Source: Muricea muricata (taxonomy: Eukaryota > Cnidaria > Anthozoa > Malacalcyonacea > Plexauridae). Taken from it: a stretch of 64,000 nt of DNA. The translations under genes were made by a program, and so were the position numbers. The stretch covers positions 16,622,960 to 16,686,959 of the forward strand of contig OY979717.1 of assembly GCA_963855995.1 (NCBI GenBank). The letters are read 5' to 3'. Positions 49,701 to 61,747 of the stretch are shown here, piece after piece. Numbering within the stretch: position 1 is the first letter of the stretch; each line of letters begins with the position of its first letter. Below the pieces are notes generated by a model that saw only the letters and a program-made list of their open reading frames with translations, was not told where the DNA came from and did not search any database.

Positions 49701-52700
49701 TGATTCATACTGTGAAGTATGAATCACACAAATATTGTACGAATCCCATACTGTCCATACTCTGAAGTATGGGATGTGTTCAATGCAACACAATCAAAAC
49801 GCCTTCAGAAACTACAAAATAGAACTGCTAGAATTATTTTAAATATGAGCGATGAAGTAGATCATTCAACTGCTCTGCGTGCATTGGGCTGGGAATCCCT
49901 TAAAACAGAAAGGAAAAAAGCTAAAGCAAAGATTATGTACAAAATATTAAATAAAATGGATCCAAAATCACTTGCTAATTTATTTTCACATAAAAGTGAG
50001 AAAACAGACTATAACCTTCGAGGGATATCAAGCAATCTTTGCCTACCAAAACCTCGTACTAATAATATGAAAAATAGTTTCATGTATGATGGAGCTAAAT
50101 TTTGGAATTCTGTACCAGAAGATATTAGGAAAAGTAAATCGCTTTCGTCCTTTCGAAATAAAATCGCTGCTCACACTTATGAGTTATAAATATTGTAAAT
50201 AATGTATTTGTAAATAGTTCAAAGCTTTCTCATTTATACATTGTAGTTTTCTACTTTTACACCGTCATTTTCTAGTTTATATATTTTGATGTAAATAGCT
50301 CCATAAATTAATTCCTTATCCATGTAAACTTCTTACTAATTTTTGCACACGCCCCTCGCGGAAATCAGCTTAAGTTGACGGGGTCAGCGTGTATAAATAA
50401 AACTTCTATCTATCTATCCATTCAATCAATGTATGTAACCACAACATTTATAAAAGTGAAATACGGCCTCCCGAAGTTACTCATCGTGGCCAGATCAATA
50501 ATCGTAGTTCACAAGGGCACAGAGCATAGGGGTGGGTGGTGGGTCGTGCAAAGGTAACTCCGCGACCAAACGTTTCGCGCAAGCGTTAAGCTTAAGGATT
50601 TATAAAATGTGAGACAGTGTATAAAAAGAAATGTGGACGGCACAAAACACATAAAATTTATGATAACACCTGAAAATATAAGCTAGGCAATTTTTTCGTT
50701 GTGTTTTAAAAAAGATTTTTCTAAGTTTACCTCCTCGTAATTTTATTTAACTTTTTTCTAAAGCTGTATGATCTCGACCAGAGGTATACAGTCTTTTTTG
50801 TCAGTCTTTTTACAGCTGATGTTCGCTCGAACAAATACTCCCGCGTGCGTAAACGTTTGATCGAGCTGTTGAGGTGTTTTATAGATATGCCTTGACTCCA
50901 GCCTCTTGTTGTAGCGATGAGTTTATCGTACCATATGCATAGCATGACTTTTATAATTACATATGGGGATGGGGGTTGAATAGGCTCACGGATCAGCGGA
51001 TTTAAGCCAAAATAGGGTTTCGTATCAATCGCAGGGTTTTTACCGGATTTGTGGATCCTGAAAATATAACGGAATAGCGGATTGCGAAGTTAGCAGCTAT
51101 ACCTTATCGGATTATGGACTTACTTTGTTTTTTTTCTGACGGATTGTGGATTTTGTTTAAATTAAATAGGATGAGATGAATATACACCGTGGAATTTTTT
51201 GTTAAAACTTGACAATCGTGGACATTTTAGGGTCTTTATGGATCCGGAATTTATTCTAAATATTCTCGGATTTGCGGATTTAGTAAAGATTTTTTGCGGA
51301 TTATCGGATTTAGCTAAGCCTATTCACCCCGCCAGTATAGCACATAAGAATTTCAAGAATGTAAAGTCAGTAAATGATCTTTGGCGTATTCCTTGCAAAT
51401 CATTAAAATTTTGCCTATTTTATTCAACACACACACAGAATGTGACGTTTCAACCAAGCCTATTACGTAAATTCTCATTAACTCTTTTTTTCCACTTAGG
51501 TTACTGCAATGTATATTGATGGTCATCTGAAAGGTGGCTTCGAAACTGTGAAAGCGTACGCAGATTTCTGTGGTTACTTTAAGACGTGGTTAGAGGATAA
51601 AAGTGTCAAACTATGGCCTCCGAGACAAGGTGAAATGCTTATAAAGGACTACAAAGAGTGCTTGCAATATGTCAACAAAGAGGTATAAAATTTATATTTT
51701 GTTTCATTGTAGAACTCTGCCTTACATAAGCTACCCATGATTAGGCGAGCTTTACTCAGTACAGAAAAACGCTGTTTATTTTGACAAGGCTATACGCAGT
51801 GAGTTCCATTTATATCCATGTATAAATCAGGATGGAACATGTACAATCAGAATAACTTTATTATTATTCTTTACACAGATATCAAGCGTGGCTGAAGAGT
51901 TGGAGATTACGTTGAACGATTTCCTTAGCAAAGCGAAGCCATATATTGAACGGCTACACGAAGTGTGGCAATGGCAGAACAAGAAAGGCCAGGCGTATAT
52001 GAAAGAACACAGACCATCACGGGTCGTCATAGAACACAAGTGTTACAAGTAAGTACCATGTATACTGTAATATTTCAAATTAAGTTTGGTACCATCCTCG
52101 TCCCCAGGGCCTTGCGGTCGCGCGGACTGCTAAAGGGCCTGGAGTTGATCATTGCGGAAATGCACATTCCCTGACCATAAGCATGCCTGAAAATGCCCTA
52201 CCTTCTTGAGGTACAAAATGAAGTAAGTCGAAAATAAATGAACTCTCCTTTGTTGTGCTCTTCTCAGCTGCAATGCAATTTATATCTGGTCAAAAGACAC
52301 ACAAACATTTATAGTACTGAATATTCAATCAGTTCTCTTTTTTCGATCATGAATCCCTGAGCCTAATAACCCTAATTTGCTACGTGTAAGCGAGTGAGAA
52401 AAAGGCTCTGTGAACGAGAATAGCATCAAACCAACAGTTGCATGGGTCAGGAAAGTTGATATTGTGATATTTTGATTACTTGTAATTTTAATCTTTCAAC
52501 AACAGGCGCTTCTTGGAGAGGGGTAACTTTGCCGACTTCTGTCAACTGAAGCAGTTCTTTGAAAGGAGAGAAATTGTTGTAGATTGGTTCAAGAAGAATG
52601 AATGGCTTCATGCATTGTTAAGAGATTACTGCACGAGAGCGTTACGCCCTGCTCACATGTCTACTGAAATATCACCAGCACCACATCTACTCACAGACCC

Positions 52701-53464
52701 CATCACTTTCTTAGTTCACAGGTGAGTCAATAATGAAAACCATCGTACGCGAATGTGCCATACGATAATAATTACTATATAGGATGCATTGCCTTGCCAA
52801 CGTATTAGAATAGTATACGTAGTTTGGCGACTGATAAAGTGTACTGTACACAAATTTATTATGTTACGTATCCAGATAGGTCCGCTTGACCGCTTTGTGT
52901 GGTACTTGCGCATGTGAATAATATATACAGAATGCGTTGTCGGTATCAAATCATGTCTCTACCTCTTTCCCTTCGAAATCCCTTTACGAGAGGGATTGTC
53001 CGCCATGTTGGATTTGCTCCTTGACCGCGCGAAATTCCTTGCCGCAGGAGATTGGGAGGAGCAAAAATGCCCTTCGAAATCGGCCATTTTGTGGAGGCAA
53101 AATTTTAGCTAAGGCAAGATCACATTTAGTAACCATTATTGCAACCGTAAGAAATTTCCCATTTGAGTTTAAAATGTCTTACAATACGTTTCCTTTTTTC
53201 AGGTATTTGGAAACGGGCCTGAAGTCGGACTTCAACAAACTCAGAATGAAACTCTCGGAAATTGGGAACATTCAACTGGAAAACTTGAACAGAAAATCTC
53301 GCCAGTTGCAAAGGGCGATCTCGCGCGATTTAAGAACTGAGGATCGCATTTACTGCAGCGAGGTGGATGCGCCACATTTCACGGATTGCTTCTATCCGCG
53401 CACAGACTGTCGCTTTGCGCAAAGACAGCCGTTCGCATCGATTGAAGTCGTTAATTTGGACTGA
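43759..53464 (+). CDS. F-box protein with uncharacterised C-terminal region
   Basis: Seven exons join with all phases consistent: 43759-44070, 48201-48459, 49163-49434, 51500-51682, 51879-52048, 52506-52721 and 53203-53464, giving 557 residues plus stop. An F-box at about residues 58-102 (LSEEVLVLILEYLDARTLIRLS, then CRLFHRLCHSDVIWRHRC) should bind Skp1 in an SCF ubiquitin ligase. Residues 105-190 include TASQAKSIWNLTDEDL, a pattern faintly like the DNA-binding helices of XPA; I would not rely on it. Residues 190-557 are helical and basic or aromatic (SHNYYEWESLYKLFL, KLWPPRQGEM, FADFCQLKQFFERRE); I do not recognise the family. The ATG at 43759 is the first in the exon-1 frame after an upstream stop-free stretch. 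AATAAA at 53618 is a good poly(A) signal. Introns carry transposon debris. Confidence 0.8.
44071..48200. other. First intron of the F-box gene
   Basis: This 4.1-kb intron contains no exon that joins in phase between the flanking ones. The frame 45187-45579 (130 codons) has no domain. No clear transposon was seen. Confidence 0.5.
49678..50416 (+). mobile_element. 5'-truncated LINE tail in an F-box gene intron
   Basis: The frame 49719-50189 encodes the C-terminal tail of a CR1/L2-like RT: RLQKLQNRTARIIL, LRALGWESL, LPKPRTNNMKNSF and FWNSVPEDIRKS, ending at a stop. A 3' UTR follows and ends in TCTA repeats at about 50400-50416, as CR1/L2-type elements often do. Everything upstream of the RT tail is missing. 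A perfect hairpin of about 30 bases at 49678-49745 (ATTCGTACAATATTTGTGTG and its complement) marks the 5' break. This is a different family from the LINE at 23015. Confidence 0.78.
50972..51331. mobile_element. GGTGAATAGG MITE, copy 2
   Basis: Ends GGTTGAATAGGCTCACGGATC and TAGCTAAGCCTATTCACCCC are inverted. Inside, GCGGATT, CGGATTTGCGGATTTAG and ATCGGATT recur many times. It is related to 11433-11910. It lies in the third intron of the F-box gene, just upstream of the exon at 51500. Confidence 0.6.
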
Positions 53465-53617
53465 TGTTTCTGTGCAGGATGAAGAACGAAAGAGAGCTGA
53501 TAGTGATGCTGTATCACCTTACCCGCATCGCTGGCGAGCACGTTCACTAGCGCATCCCCATTATATTGTGCGCATGAGCACAAAGCTGCCAAAATTGTGA
53601 ATGTCGTTTTCACCGTA

Positions 53618-53623
53618 AATAAA
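53618..53623 (+). terminator. Poly(A) signal of the F-box gene
   Basis: AATAAA lies about 155 bases after the stop codon. Confidence 0.6.
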
Positions 53624-56470
53624 TCCAGCGCTCGCTCAGCACACTCCAAGAGAAGCTCAACAAAAGTTACAAACGTAATATAATTATTCGCACAATTGAA
53701 ATCAATTCAAATGATACCCATATACGCATGCGCATCGGATTCAAGATGCCGATGGTGGTGGTTGCTTCATTATTATCAAAACAAGAAATAATGTTTATTT
53801 TCGTATAGATAATGATTTTGTAGCAACCTAATAGGGTTTAGTTTGTTTAGCTTTAAAAACAATATCGGCCACCATCCGTCACGTCGTAATGCTTATCGGA
53901 ACCCACGGCTTTTTGAAGCCTTATTCGAAATCATATTTTCCCAGCTCAAAAGCTTAAAGAGTTGCAAATTTGTTGTTGTTGTAATTATAATTGTGTAAAA
54001 AAAGAGGTACGGACGCTTTGAAATTTACATGGGCCGATCCATTTGGACAATGGTGTTGGATCACAAGCCGAACATCAATTTTAAAATGTTAAATAATATA
54101 ATTGAAATGGCAGTATTTTGCGTTGTAACTACGGTAAAATGCAATAATCGAAAATCAGATACGTTGTAGAATTTGTTCTTTGGATTGAATCTGAGAAATT
54201 TGCAAGCTAATGGACTATTTGCATGTTGGACTAAATTTTGATTGACAGGAAAGAAAGATCTAACCGTGCATCTAAAACGAGCATCTTATCTTAGTATTAG
54301 TACTATTGCAAGGTTTACATTTAGTGGGAAATATCGTCACCAAGCGTGGCAATTTTACTAATCCTAAAATTTCCTTTCTGACTGTTGTGTCCAGCTTCAA
54401 ATTTAAGCGAACGTAACATGCAAATACATTATCTATTTTGAAAGGTCGTCGCAGTTAGCTTACAAATTGCTTGCTGCACGCAGTCTACAGGGGAGTACCG
54501 AGAGGAGGGTGTTGGGGCTCGACACCCCTCGCCAATTTTGGTAGGGTGGTAAAGGGTATTTTGGTGAGCCATGATTGGTTAATATCTGTGCGTGTGAAAT
54601 GCTTGTTTTTGGTGCTGTGAAATGTGATTTCCTCTAGGCCTGTGAGGTGTGATTCTTAATAAGTGTCAGATGTCAGTCTCGTGAAATGTGGCTCCATTGT
54701 TCAAGTAAGACTGTGTGCACAGGAGGTTGTTTCCAAGCGTTTTCACAACAGTCAAAATGAAAATGATATGATCTAAAAAAATTATCATCGCACGAAGTGT
54801 TTAGTTTTTGTCCTTAGACGAGGTTTATGCTATTTTTTATTAAATTATGTCAACAACTTGGGAGGTTTTGGAAATAATTCGGAATGAAAACGCTCGGAAA
54901 TGACACAGTGTGGTCGTTGCCTAAAATATCTTCGGAGGCCTGTCGGTGGCCGTCGAACGTTCGTGTCACTCAAACGTAAACCTTGTACTCAGATTTTTTC
55001 GAGAAACGAACGTAAAGCTGCTTTTTTAAAAACGTGTATGCTTTTTCTCCCGCTGTGAAACCTGATCCGCAACTTTACCCCTCCCCTTCCCCTTTACCAC
55101 CCTCTTGGGATTTTCGTCTGTAAGACAAGCGTAAAAAAAGGCTGGAAAAACGTATTCGATCTGTAAATTTATTGATAATGGTTGAGTAATTGACCAATAA
55201 AATTTAATTCGTCAGTAAAATGTGGAGTCTAAAAGTAAACACCCCTCCCCTCCTAAAGTAGCGCCCGCGGCATGCGACCGGTTGCAATTTATGCAAATCT
55301 CTGCTCATGCAGGAAAATAATGTAGTAATTTTCATCACGCAAAAAAATCGAGTTTGAATTTTGAGGAAACGAGAGGAAAAGCCTGGTTGCCAAATAGAAA
55401 CCAAACGTTTTTTGTTTTTCTTTTTATCTCTTATATTTTCCATTTTCCTTTATGAAACTTTGAGCAGTTAAGTTAGTATCAAGAAAATTGTAAGCCAACC
55501 AGAAGTTTTGAAAAAGCAAATTACATTTCGTACTATTTAATTATATTTAGTACTTTGGATCGAAAAAAATGGATTTTTATTTGGCAGCTAGAGCCGCTTC
55601 GAGGCTCATCTTTATTCTCCATAAATTAAAAATACCCGAGGGACAGGGGTTTAATTAAAATATCGAAGATATAAAAAATTCTTCCTAAACTCCGCATGGA
55701 TTAAAAGCGCGCATAATCTTATTGAGTATAGCGAAAAAGATGGTAGCCTGTACATTTTGCTTCAATGCATTGCTGGAATCAAAGCAAAAACACTTACTAT
55801 ATGTCCATGTCCTAGCTATGTACGCCAATGGAATGCAAAATATATTATATGCATCTAACAGATCTGGACATGGACATAAAACCCAAAAACGACTGAATAG
55901 GTCCCTCGCCCAGACTTTTTTTACAAGATAAAATAGAACTAAGAAACTTTCTTGCAAAAGGGCAAGATGATCTGCCGATCGCTTCACACTAAGCGCGCGA
56001 GCCTTTTAAATTGCTTGAACACATGTTACTTTGAATGGTTAAAATAAATTAATAGAATTCTGTATTGATTTGCTTGTTGGAGGTTTGCATTTATTAATTT
56101 GACAACATAGGCCAATTTTTATGATCTAAAATGGGCGTAGATCTGAGCATGGTCATATTCGAGGAGATAGATCCCTGGATGCCGACTCGCTATTTGTACT
56201 TTTTACAATCGCTAATTGGACAGGTAAAAGTATGAACTCCAGCTTCTGGTTCTGAGTCAGAGAAATAAAAGATATCTAGTACGTACTTGCGTAGTCGATA
56301 GTCCAGTATTGTACCTATAAAAGGTCGGTTTCACTCCAAATTGTTTTGCAAAACAAAATTACGGAAAATTAGCTCTGGCATAATTCACTTATTCGGGCGC
56401 CGAGAGTTTCATTCTGCAATACTTGAAGTATTTCATTGTTTGTGTAAGATCGATTGCGGGCTCGGGCTAA

Positions 56471-56480
56471 TTTGGCGCGC
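56471..56480. promoter_or_regulatory. E2F-like site upstream of timeless-like gene
   Basis: TTTGGCGCGC matches the E2F consensus TTTSSCGC. It lies about 770 bases before the first coding exon, which is preceded by a UTR acceptor, so it could be near the true transcription start. Replication-fork genes are often E2F targets. A single match in 64 kb is suggestive only. Confidence 0.4.
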
Positions 56481-57241
56481 TTTCTAATTTATCAACAAGA
56501 CAGTCTGCGAAAACGATGAAAATATAGCGAAAGATCTTCTCTTTGCTTAATAGGTCGTTTGCAGCTTTTTGTTATACCAACAGTCATACGGTATGTATTT
56601 AATACGTTTAATATCTGTGTTACTGTGCTGGGTCACACTGATTGCTTGTGTTGGGGAATTATTAAATCATGACTTGATGTAAATAATTTGTAAATTTTTA
56701 CTCTTGGAATGAGAGACCCTACTTGGCTACTACTCATATCGACACGCCGTCTGATATATATGAATATAAGAAGAAATAGTATTCTATTCGATTTTCATTG
56801 AGAAGATCTTTGTGAATTTTTTTACCACATCTGTATTGTGGGTGTTGCAAAATGTCAAATTAATGGTTTTTTGTGACAACTTGAAATGAAAGTTGGCCCT
56901 TGGGTGACCCTTTGTGAATTCTCTCCTTGAAGGATTACTGACAGTGAGTTGCCGAGCATTGGTGACATGTGAGAACTAGGCCTCCTAAGGGTCCTTTATG
57001 TTAAATTCAATGCTGGTAAACGTGTCCCCCCTCCCTTCCCTGAGCATTAGCAGCTTATGAGGGTGAAGGGAAAGGTTATATTGAGTGTTCATGTATTCTG
57101 TGATTACATGCTATGAATAGGGTTATTTATGTAGATGCTAGGCTGGTCCACTAAATAAGATAGATTACTAGATCAATATTAGGCACTATTAGATTAATAT
57201 TTATTCTGTTTTTTTAGTGACTGTCGAAAAACAGTTAAATC

Positions 57242-58438
57242 ATGGAAGATGCTGTGACAAATGATCATATCAAATCCGAAATAGTTTGCACATTATTAGC
57301 TCTAGGTTATGCAGAAGATGATGCATATTACAAAGGAGCTGACTGCCTAGGTGAGCATATTTGACTCTTATAAAACACCAAATTTCATCTAAATTTCTTC
57401 ATCTGGATCATAAAACGTTACAACTGAATTTGTAGCCACATATTTTGGAAACAACCCATTTTCAGCTCATCATGTTTATGCATGTGTTACTCTGAATCTA
57501 TATTTGCAATGGACAAGCTGGAAACAGAGATATTTTCAAGCATTTTTCAGTTTGCTACCATTTTTTGGAGACGATTGAGTTTTTTAGGGGGAGGAATACT
57601 TTTTGGTCTGCATTTTGGTGCAAATGCAGTATCCCCTTATTTTAAAACAAGAATAGTAAAAATGTTAAATGCACATATTTGTACAGTTAAGATGTTATAT
57701 TAAAATTGATCAATTATGTGAATATTGCTAAAATTAGTGATACCGGTACCTTGCATATATATATACCGGTATGCTACAAATTGGACTTTTAAAGATTTGT
57801 ATTAACAACTGCAAGAATCAGCATTTTTTTATCATTTGCACAAATATATTGGCAACAATTTGCAACAACATACTTGCAAAGCCACTGTGGGATTCAAACC
57901 TACAATGTTTGGAGTGTTAGCCAATCATTTTCTACCAAAAACTCAATTGAAGATGAAGAAGATTGAGTTTTTACTACCATGTCCCAGTACAATTAGTAGT
58001 AGATAGGTGCTGTAAGATGTCCTTGGCTGAAAAATATACTTGCAAGGCTGTGGCTGGAATCAAACTTACGACCTTTTGATTGCTAGCCCATTATTCTCTG
58101 CCAAAACTCAATTGAACACATTGTTTCTTCTCATGTGTACTGATTGTAAAAATGTGCTTGGAAATATGTCTGGCTGAATTGTATACCTGAAATGCCACAG
58201 TGGGATTCAAAACTACAATGTTAGCCCATTATTCTCTGCCAAGTACTGCAGCTCATTTGGCAAAGCATTCTGCTCGCATTCCAGAAATCCCATTCCATGA
58301 ATTAATACTGTATATGTTAGACTCACTTAAATGTTTGGTGTTTTAGTTTGTCTGAAAGATTTGATCCGTTTCCTGAGACGTGATGATGCTACATGTGAAA
58401 TCAGAAGACAATTGGGGAGAGCACAGACTGTAGAAAAG
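57242..58438 (+). CDS. TIMELESS: TIMELESS-like replication fork protein, first coding exons
   Basis: Two coding exons, 57242-57350 and 58347-58438, join in phase 1 and give 67 residues. The protein reads LLALGYAEDDAYYKGADCL, then LKDLIRFLRRDD, then IRRQLGRAQTVEK. This is the N-terminal start of the Timeless/Tof1/Swi1 family, which with Tipin protects the replication fork and supports checkpoint signalling. The family is normally over 1,000 residues, so most of the gene lies beyond the window. The ATG at 57242 is 24 bases after an acceptor-like TTTTTAG at 57217, so the 5' UTR is spliced. The second exon ends at AAG|GTACTG. I found no third exon in 58439-64000. The match is to the replication-type Timeless rather than to the insect clock paralogue, as far as 67 residues can say. 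Confidence 0.85.
57870..58310. repeat. Degenerate tRNA-derived SINE copies
   Basis: On the minus strand, three related pieces carry a tRNA B-box-like motif: GGTTTGAATCCCAC at about 57888-57901, GTTTGATTCCAGCC at about 58051-58064, and TTTTGAATCCCACTG at about 58195-58209. They share ATAATGGGCTAGC- and TTGAGTTTTGG-type flanks. On the plus strand, GCAGCTCATTTGGCAAAGCATTCTG-like bases at about 58248-58272 resemble a tRNA A-box region. This looks like a tandem or nested cluster of SINE remains in the first intron of the timeless-like gene. Confidence 0.45.
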
Positions 58439-58722
58439 GTACTGATCTGCATACAAGGAACTGGAACTGATTTTTTTTGCTTTAATATTCTTATTTATCC
58501 TGAAGCTGTGCCAGTGCTGCAGCATTTTTGGTCAGCCCAGCCAGTGTTGCATTTCCTTTGCCATTATAATTTGCACTGAATTTATGTCATACCTGAAGTC
58601 ATATCTCCAAATATGATGACAGTTATTAGAGCTCACTTGTTACAGGGTGGTAAAGGGATAGTGGATCACATTTCACACTGGAGCAAAAGCAGTTTCACAA
58701 TTTAAATGTCTTGAAATAATGT

Positions 58723-59405
58723 TAGTAGAATCATACTAGCCTAGTCTAATGCTAGTGCTGTAATTTGATTGGCTACGCTGCTCGCTATCTATTTAACAAA
58801 TAGATTTCATTTTTGCATGCGTCTGTACTGTAATAGATCACAGATGACGTCATAGCGTGTGAAGAACAAAAAAGTACGCACAAAACGCAGTCAAGTGCGT
58901 GACTTTTATCTTCACACGCTATAGCGTCATCTGTGATCTATTACAGTACAGAAGAAAAAAAAAATCTATTTGTTTTATATTATAATAAAGTTGGCAAAAA
59001 TCATTCGAAGACCCGCGAAATAAATTAGCTAAATTAGATCACGCCATCAGTTGACATCATCCGTGCGTGTGTACTTTAACAACACACAGCACGCGACCAA
59101 TGAAAATGCAGAACGAACTCGCATTATTATATAATGCTTGATAGCTAGCAAGCTGTCGCTATATATTGCGGGATAGATAATGAGCAACAAAACAATAATA
59201 TTTCTGTTGTATTTTTTTCAACTGAAAGACAATTTGTAATAGTTTATTTTGCAAAATGACTTAAAAATCAATTATTCATATCAGATTCTAATAAAACAGT
59301 TAGATTACCAGTTCTCACTCTCAATTTCTATGCGTTGATAGTTGATTCGGGCTTTGCCTTCATCAAGTATCCCGCATAGACATGTTGAACTCATAATCTA
59401 ACTGT
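58723..59405. mobile_element. Palindrome-ended DNA element, copy 2
   Basis: This copy begins TAGTAGAATCATACTAG and ends with CAGTTAGATTACCAG through a hairpin with GGGCTTTGCC at its centre to TAATCTAACTGTTGAA. It matches 11320-12100 at both ends. It contains an inner palindrome at 58830-58953, where GTAATAGATCACAGATGACG pairs with its complement around a 30-base loop. No transposase is present. Confidence 0.65.
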
Positions 59406-59644
59406 TGAATAGTAGACTGGGAGTTGAATAGTGCAAGCGTTCAATAGTGTTGTGAAAGTGTTTATCATTAATACTGAGTATGATGTATTGTTTTCTGTTT
59501 CTATTATGACAATAAAATGTATCATGAAAATCCCAAAACTGTCCATCTTTTTATGATGTTTTTGACTGCAGGGAAACTACTATTTGTTTTAAGCAAAAAG
59601 TTCATTAAGAAATATTTTGCCAATATTTCACTATAAACTCTTAA

Positions 59645-60143
59645 AGTGCTTATGAAACGAAATTTTCTCCAACAATTTTCGTATTGCATTGGAAAGATCA
59701 GTTAAAATCACTGTATAACTTCTTTGATAGAATTTTTGTAGCTGCCTTACTTTTCGAGATATTCAATTTTATTTGATCTGAAAATTACCTAACCAGTGAC
59801 GTCATACTGCGTAATGAGCGACTGTTAGATTGCTTATTTTGTAGCATATAATAGTGGAAAATAACTAAAACTACACTAACACGTGTGTAGGCTATGTTTA
59901 ACATCCAGACCTGGGTATTTAGGTGTTATATCTTGAGTACTTTTCAAATTAATTCAGCTTTTTTGAAAAGTGATTATGCAGTATGACGTCACTGGTTAGG
60001 CCATTTTCAAATCAAATAAAATTGAATATCTCGAAAAGTTAGGCAGTTACAAAAATTCTATCAAAGAAGTTATACAGTGATTTTAACTGATCTTTCCAAT
60101 GCAATACGAAAATTGTTGGAGAAAATTTCGTTTCATAAGCACT
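59645..60143. mobile_element. Foldback MITE with TTAA duplication (piggyBac type)
   Basis: The element is 499 bases long. Arms 59645-59811 and 59977-60143 are nearly perfect inverted repeats, from AGTGCTTATGAAACG to ACCAGTGACGTCATACTG. TTAA flanks it at 59641-59644 and 60144-60147, the target of piggyBac elements. A partial copy of its end lies at about 61160-61240, also closing in CACTTTAA. No transposase is present. Confidence 0.82.
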
Positions 60144-60393
60144 TTAAAACTAGTACAGCGATATACCCCCAGTAAATGCGAAGCCAAAAATGGCCCTGTG
60201 TCAGTGATCTTTTATTACTCTTACATTTTTTACTGGCTACTCTTAATTGGAACAATGTGCATTCCCGACTTTTGAAAGACTTCAGGACTTGGGAAAATCT
60301 ATTTGGACAGCTGGAAAGAGCATCCTAGATTTAGTAAAATCGTGAAGTTTGGTTGCGAAATATTGTAAAATGTGGGAAATATAGCCCTGTGAA

Positions 60394-60515
60394 GTTTGCA
60401 AATTTTGTATGCTTTATTATGGGCGGAAAAGTGTAATCAGATTTCGAAATTTGATTACACTTTTCCGCGCATAATACAACATATACAAAATTCGCAGACT
60501 TCATGGCACTGTATT
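60394..60515. mobile_element. Short palindrome
   Basis: Arms of about 57 bases pair around GATTTCGAAATT; GGAAAAGTGTAATCA and TGATTACACTTTTCC are perfect, and GCAAATTTTGTATG against CATATACAAAATTCGC is imperfect. Likely a deletion derivative of a DNA element. Confidence 0.65.
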
Positions 60516-60644
60516 AAATATTAAACAAAGTAACGAAATCAATCTTAAACAAAGTAACGCAATCAATAAAGCAATCAAACCGCTGAAACACGCTAGAAAA
60601 TAGTAATGCGGGCGCTAAAGAGAGGAAAGCGAGGGAAAAAATAA

Positions 60645-60698
60645 CTATTATTATTGTTATTATTATTGTTGTTATTATTATTATTGTTATTTTTGCTA
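60645..60698 (+). repeat. TTATTATTG microsatellite
   Basis: About 54 bases of TTATTATTG and TTATTGTT units. Confidence 0.85.
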
Positions 60699-60914
60699 AT
60701 GAAAGTAGTTTTGATGTTTTATACTTTTGCCAAAATTAAAAATTTTTGATGTCAAACTTTCTTAAAGTAATGATCGTCTGTAAATAACTTAATACTTTTC
60801 TCACTATTTAAAAATTACAAATAAACTCCAAATGAGTTACAAGTTTTCCGAAGTAAACTGCATTCATAAGTGCATTTTATACATGTTTTACTAAAGAAAT
60901 TATACTAAAACAAT

Positions 60915-60990
60915 TATTCGCCTCAGGCTCAGTGATTATGGTGAATACCACTCACCAATAATCACTTCGCCTTCGGCGAGTAATTGCTAA
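60915..60990. repeat. Short hairpin with GCCTTCGGCG
   Basis: ATTCGCCTCAGGCTCAGTGATTA pairs loosely with TAATCACTTCGCCTTCGGCGAG around GGTGAATACCACTCACC, itself a small palindrome. This resembles the ends of cnidarian DNA elements but is unassigned. Confidence 0.45.
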
Positions 60991-61320
60991 ATGTCACGTC
61001 ATACTGGACCGATCACAACGTCGGATTTCTTATCACCAGACCTCCTCATTTATTTGCAATAGTTTGACTACTTCGAAATAAATAAATCTTACTCAAAAGT
61101 CCTTGTGCAATGTTATGTCACTCGTATTATTTGCGCATCAAGAGAAGAATTGCAGAAATTCTACATAAGAAGTTATGTTGAGATTTAAAGTGATTTTTGC
61201 AATACAACCAAAAAGTTTTCGTCTCATAGGCACTTTAAAATCTAGCCATAGGGTTATGGGGTGCCGTTTGTTCATTTATTATTTAACACAAAAAAGCTTG
61301 CCTGATTCAATGATTTATCA

Positions 61321-61747
61321 AATAATCCAAATTAGTGGATTATTTAATAAAGAATCCAATTCGGCACGTCGATTATTTGTTAAATAATCCGTTTCCAAAA
61401 TGGATTATTTGTTATATAATCCATTTTCAAAATGGATTATTTGGCAAATAATCCATTTCCAAAATGGATTGTTTGTTATATAATCCATTTTCAGAATGGA
61501 TTATTTGTTATATAATCCATTTCCAAAATGGATTGTTTGTTATATAATCCATTTTCAAAATGGATTATTTGTTATAGAAACCATTTCGAAAATGGATTAT
61601 TTGGTAAATAATCCATTTCCAAAGTGGATTGTTTGTTATATAATCCATTTTCAAAATGGATTATTTGGTAAATAATCCATTTCCGAAATGGATTGTTTGT
61701 TATATAATCCGTTTACAAATTGGATTGTTTGTTAAATAATCCATTTT
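61321..61747. repeat. Satellite of palindromic 32-bp units (64-bp higher order)
   Basis: About 13 head-to-tail units of about 32 bases contain ATGGATTATTTGTTATAT followed by AATCCATTTTC. Each unit is largely self-complementary, since ATGGATTAT pairs with ATAATCCAT. Neighbouring units alternate between a GATTATTTGG type and a GATTGTTTGTT type, giving a 64-base period. The edges show decayed units. Confidence 0.85.

Larger units (their letters stand above)
53465..57217. other. Intergenic between F-box gene and timeless-like gene
   Basis: The left end holds the F-box gene 3' UTR with AATAAA at 53618-53623. The right end should hold the promoter and a non-coding first exon of the timeless-like gene. 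In between no gene could be supported; open frames at 55685-55987 and 55722-55931 overlap on opposite strands and look like chance. Confidence 0.5.

Noticed and set aside
61321-61747. CRISPR-like regular repeats
   Set aside because: Units abut with no unique spacers, the units are themselves palindromic, and the genome is eukaryotic. It is a satellite.
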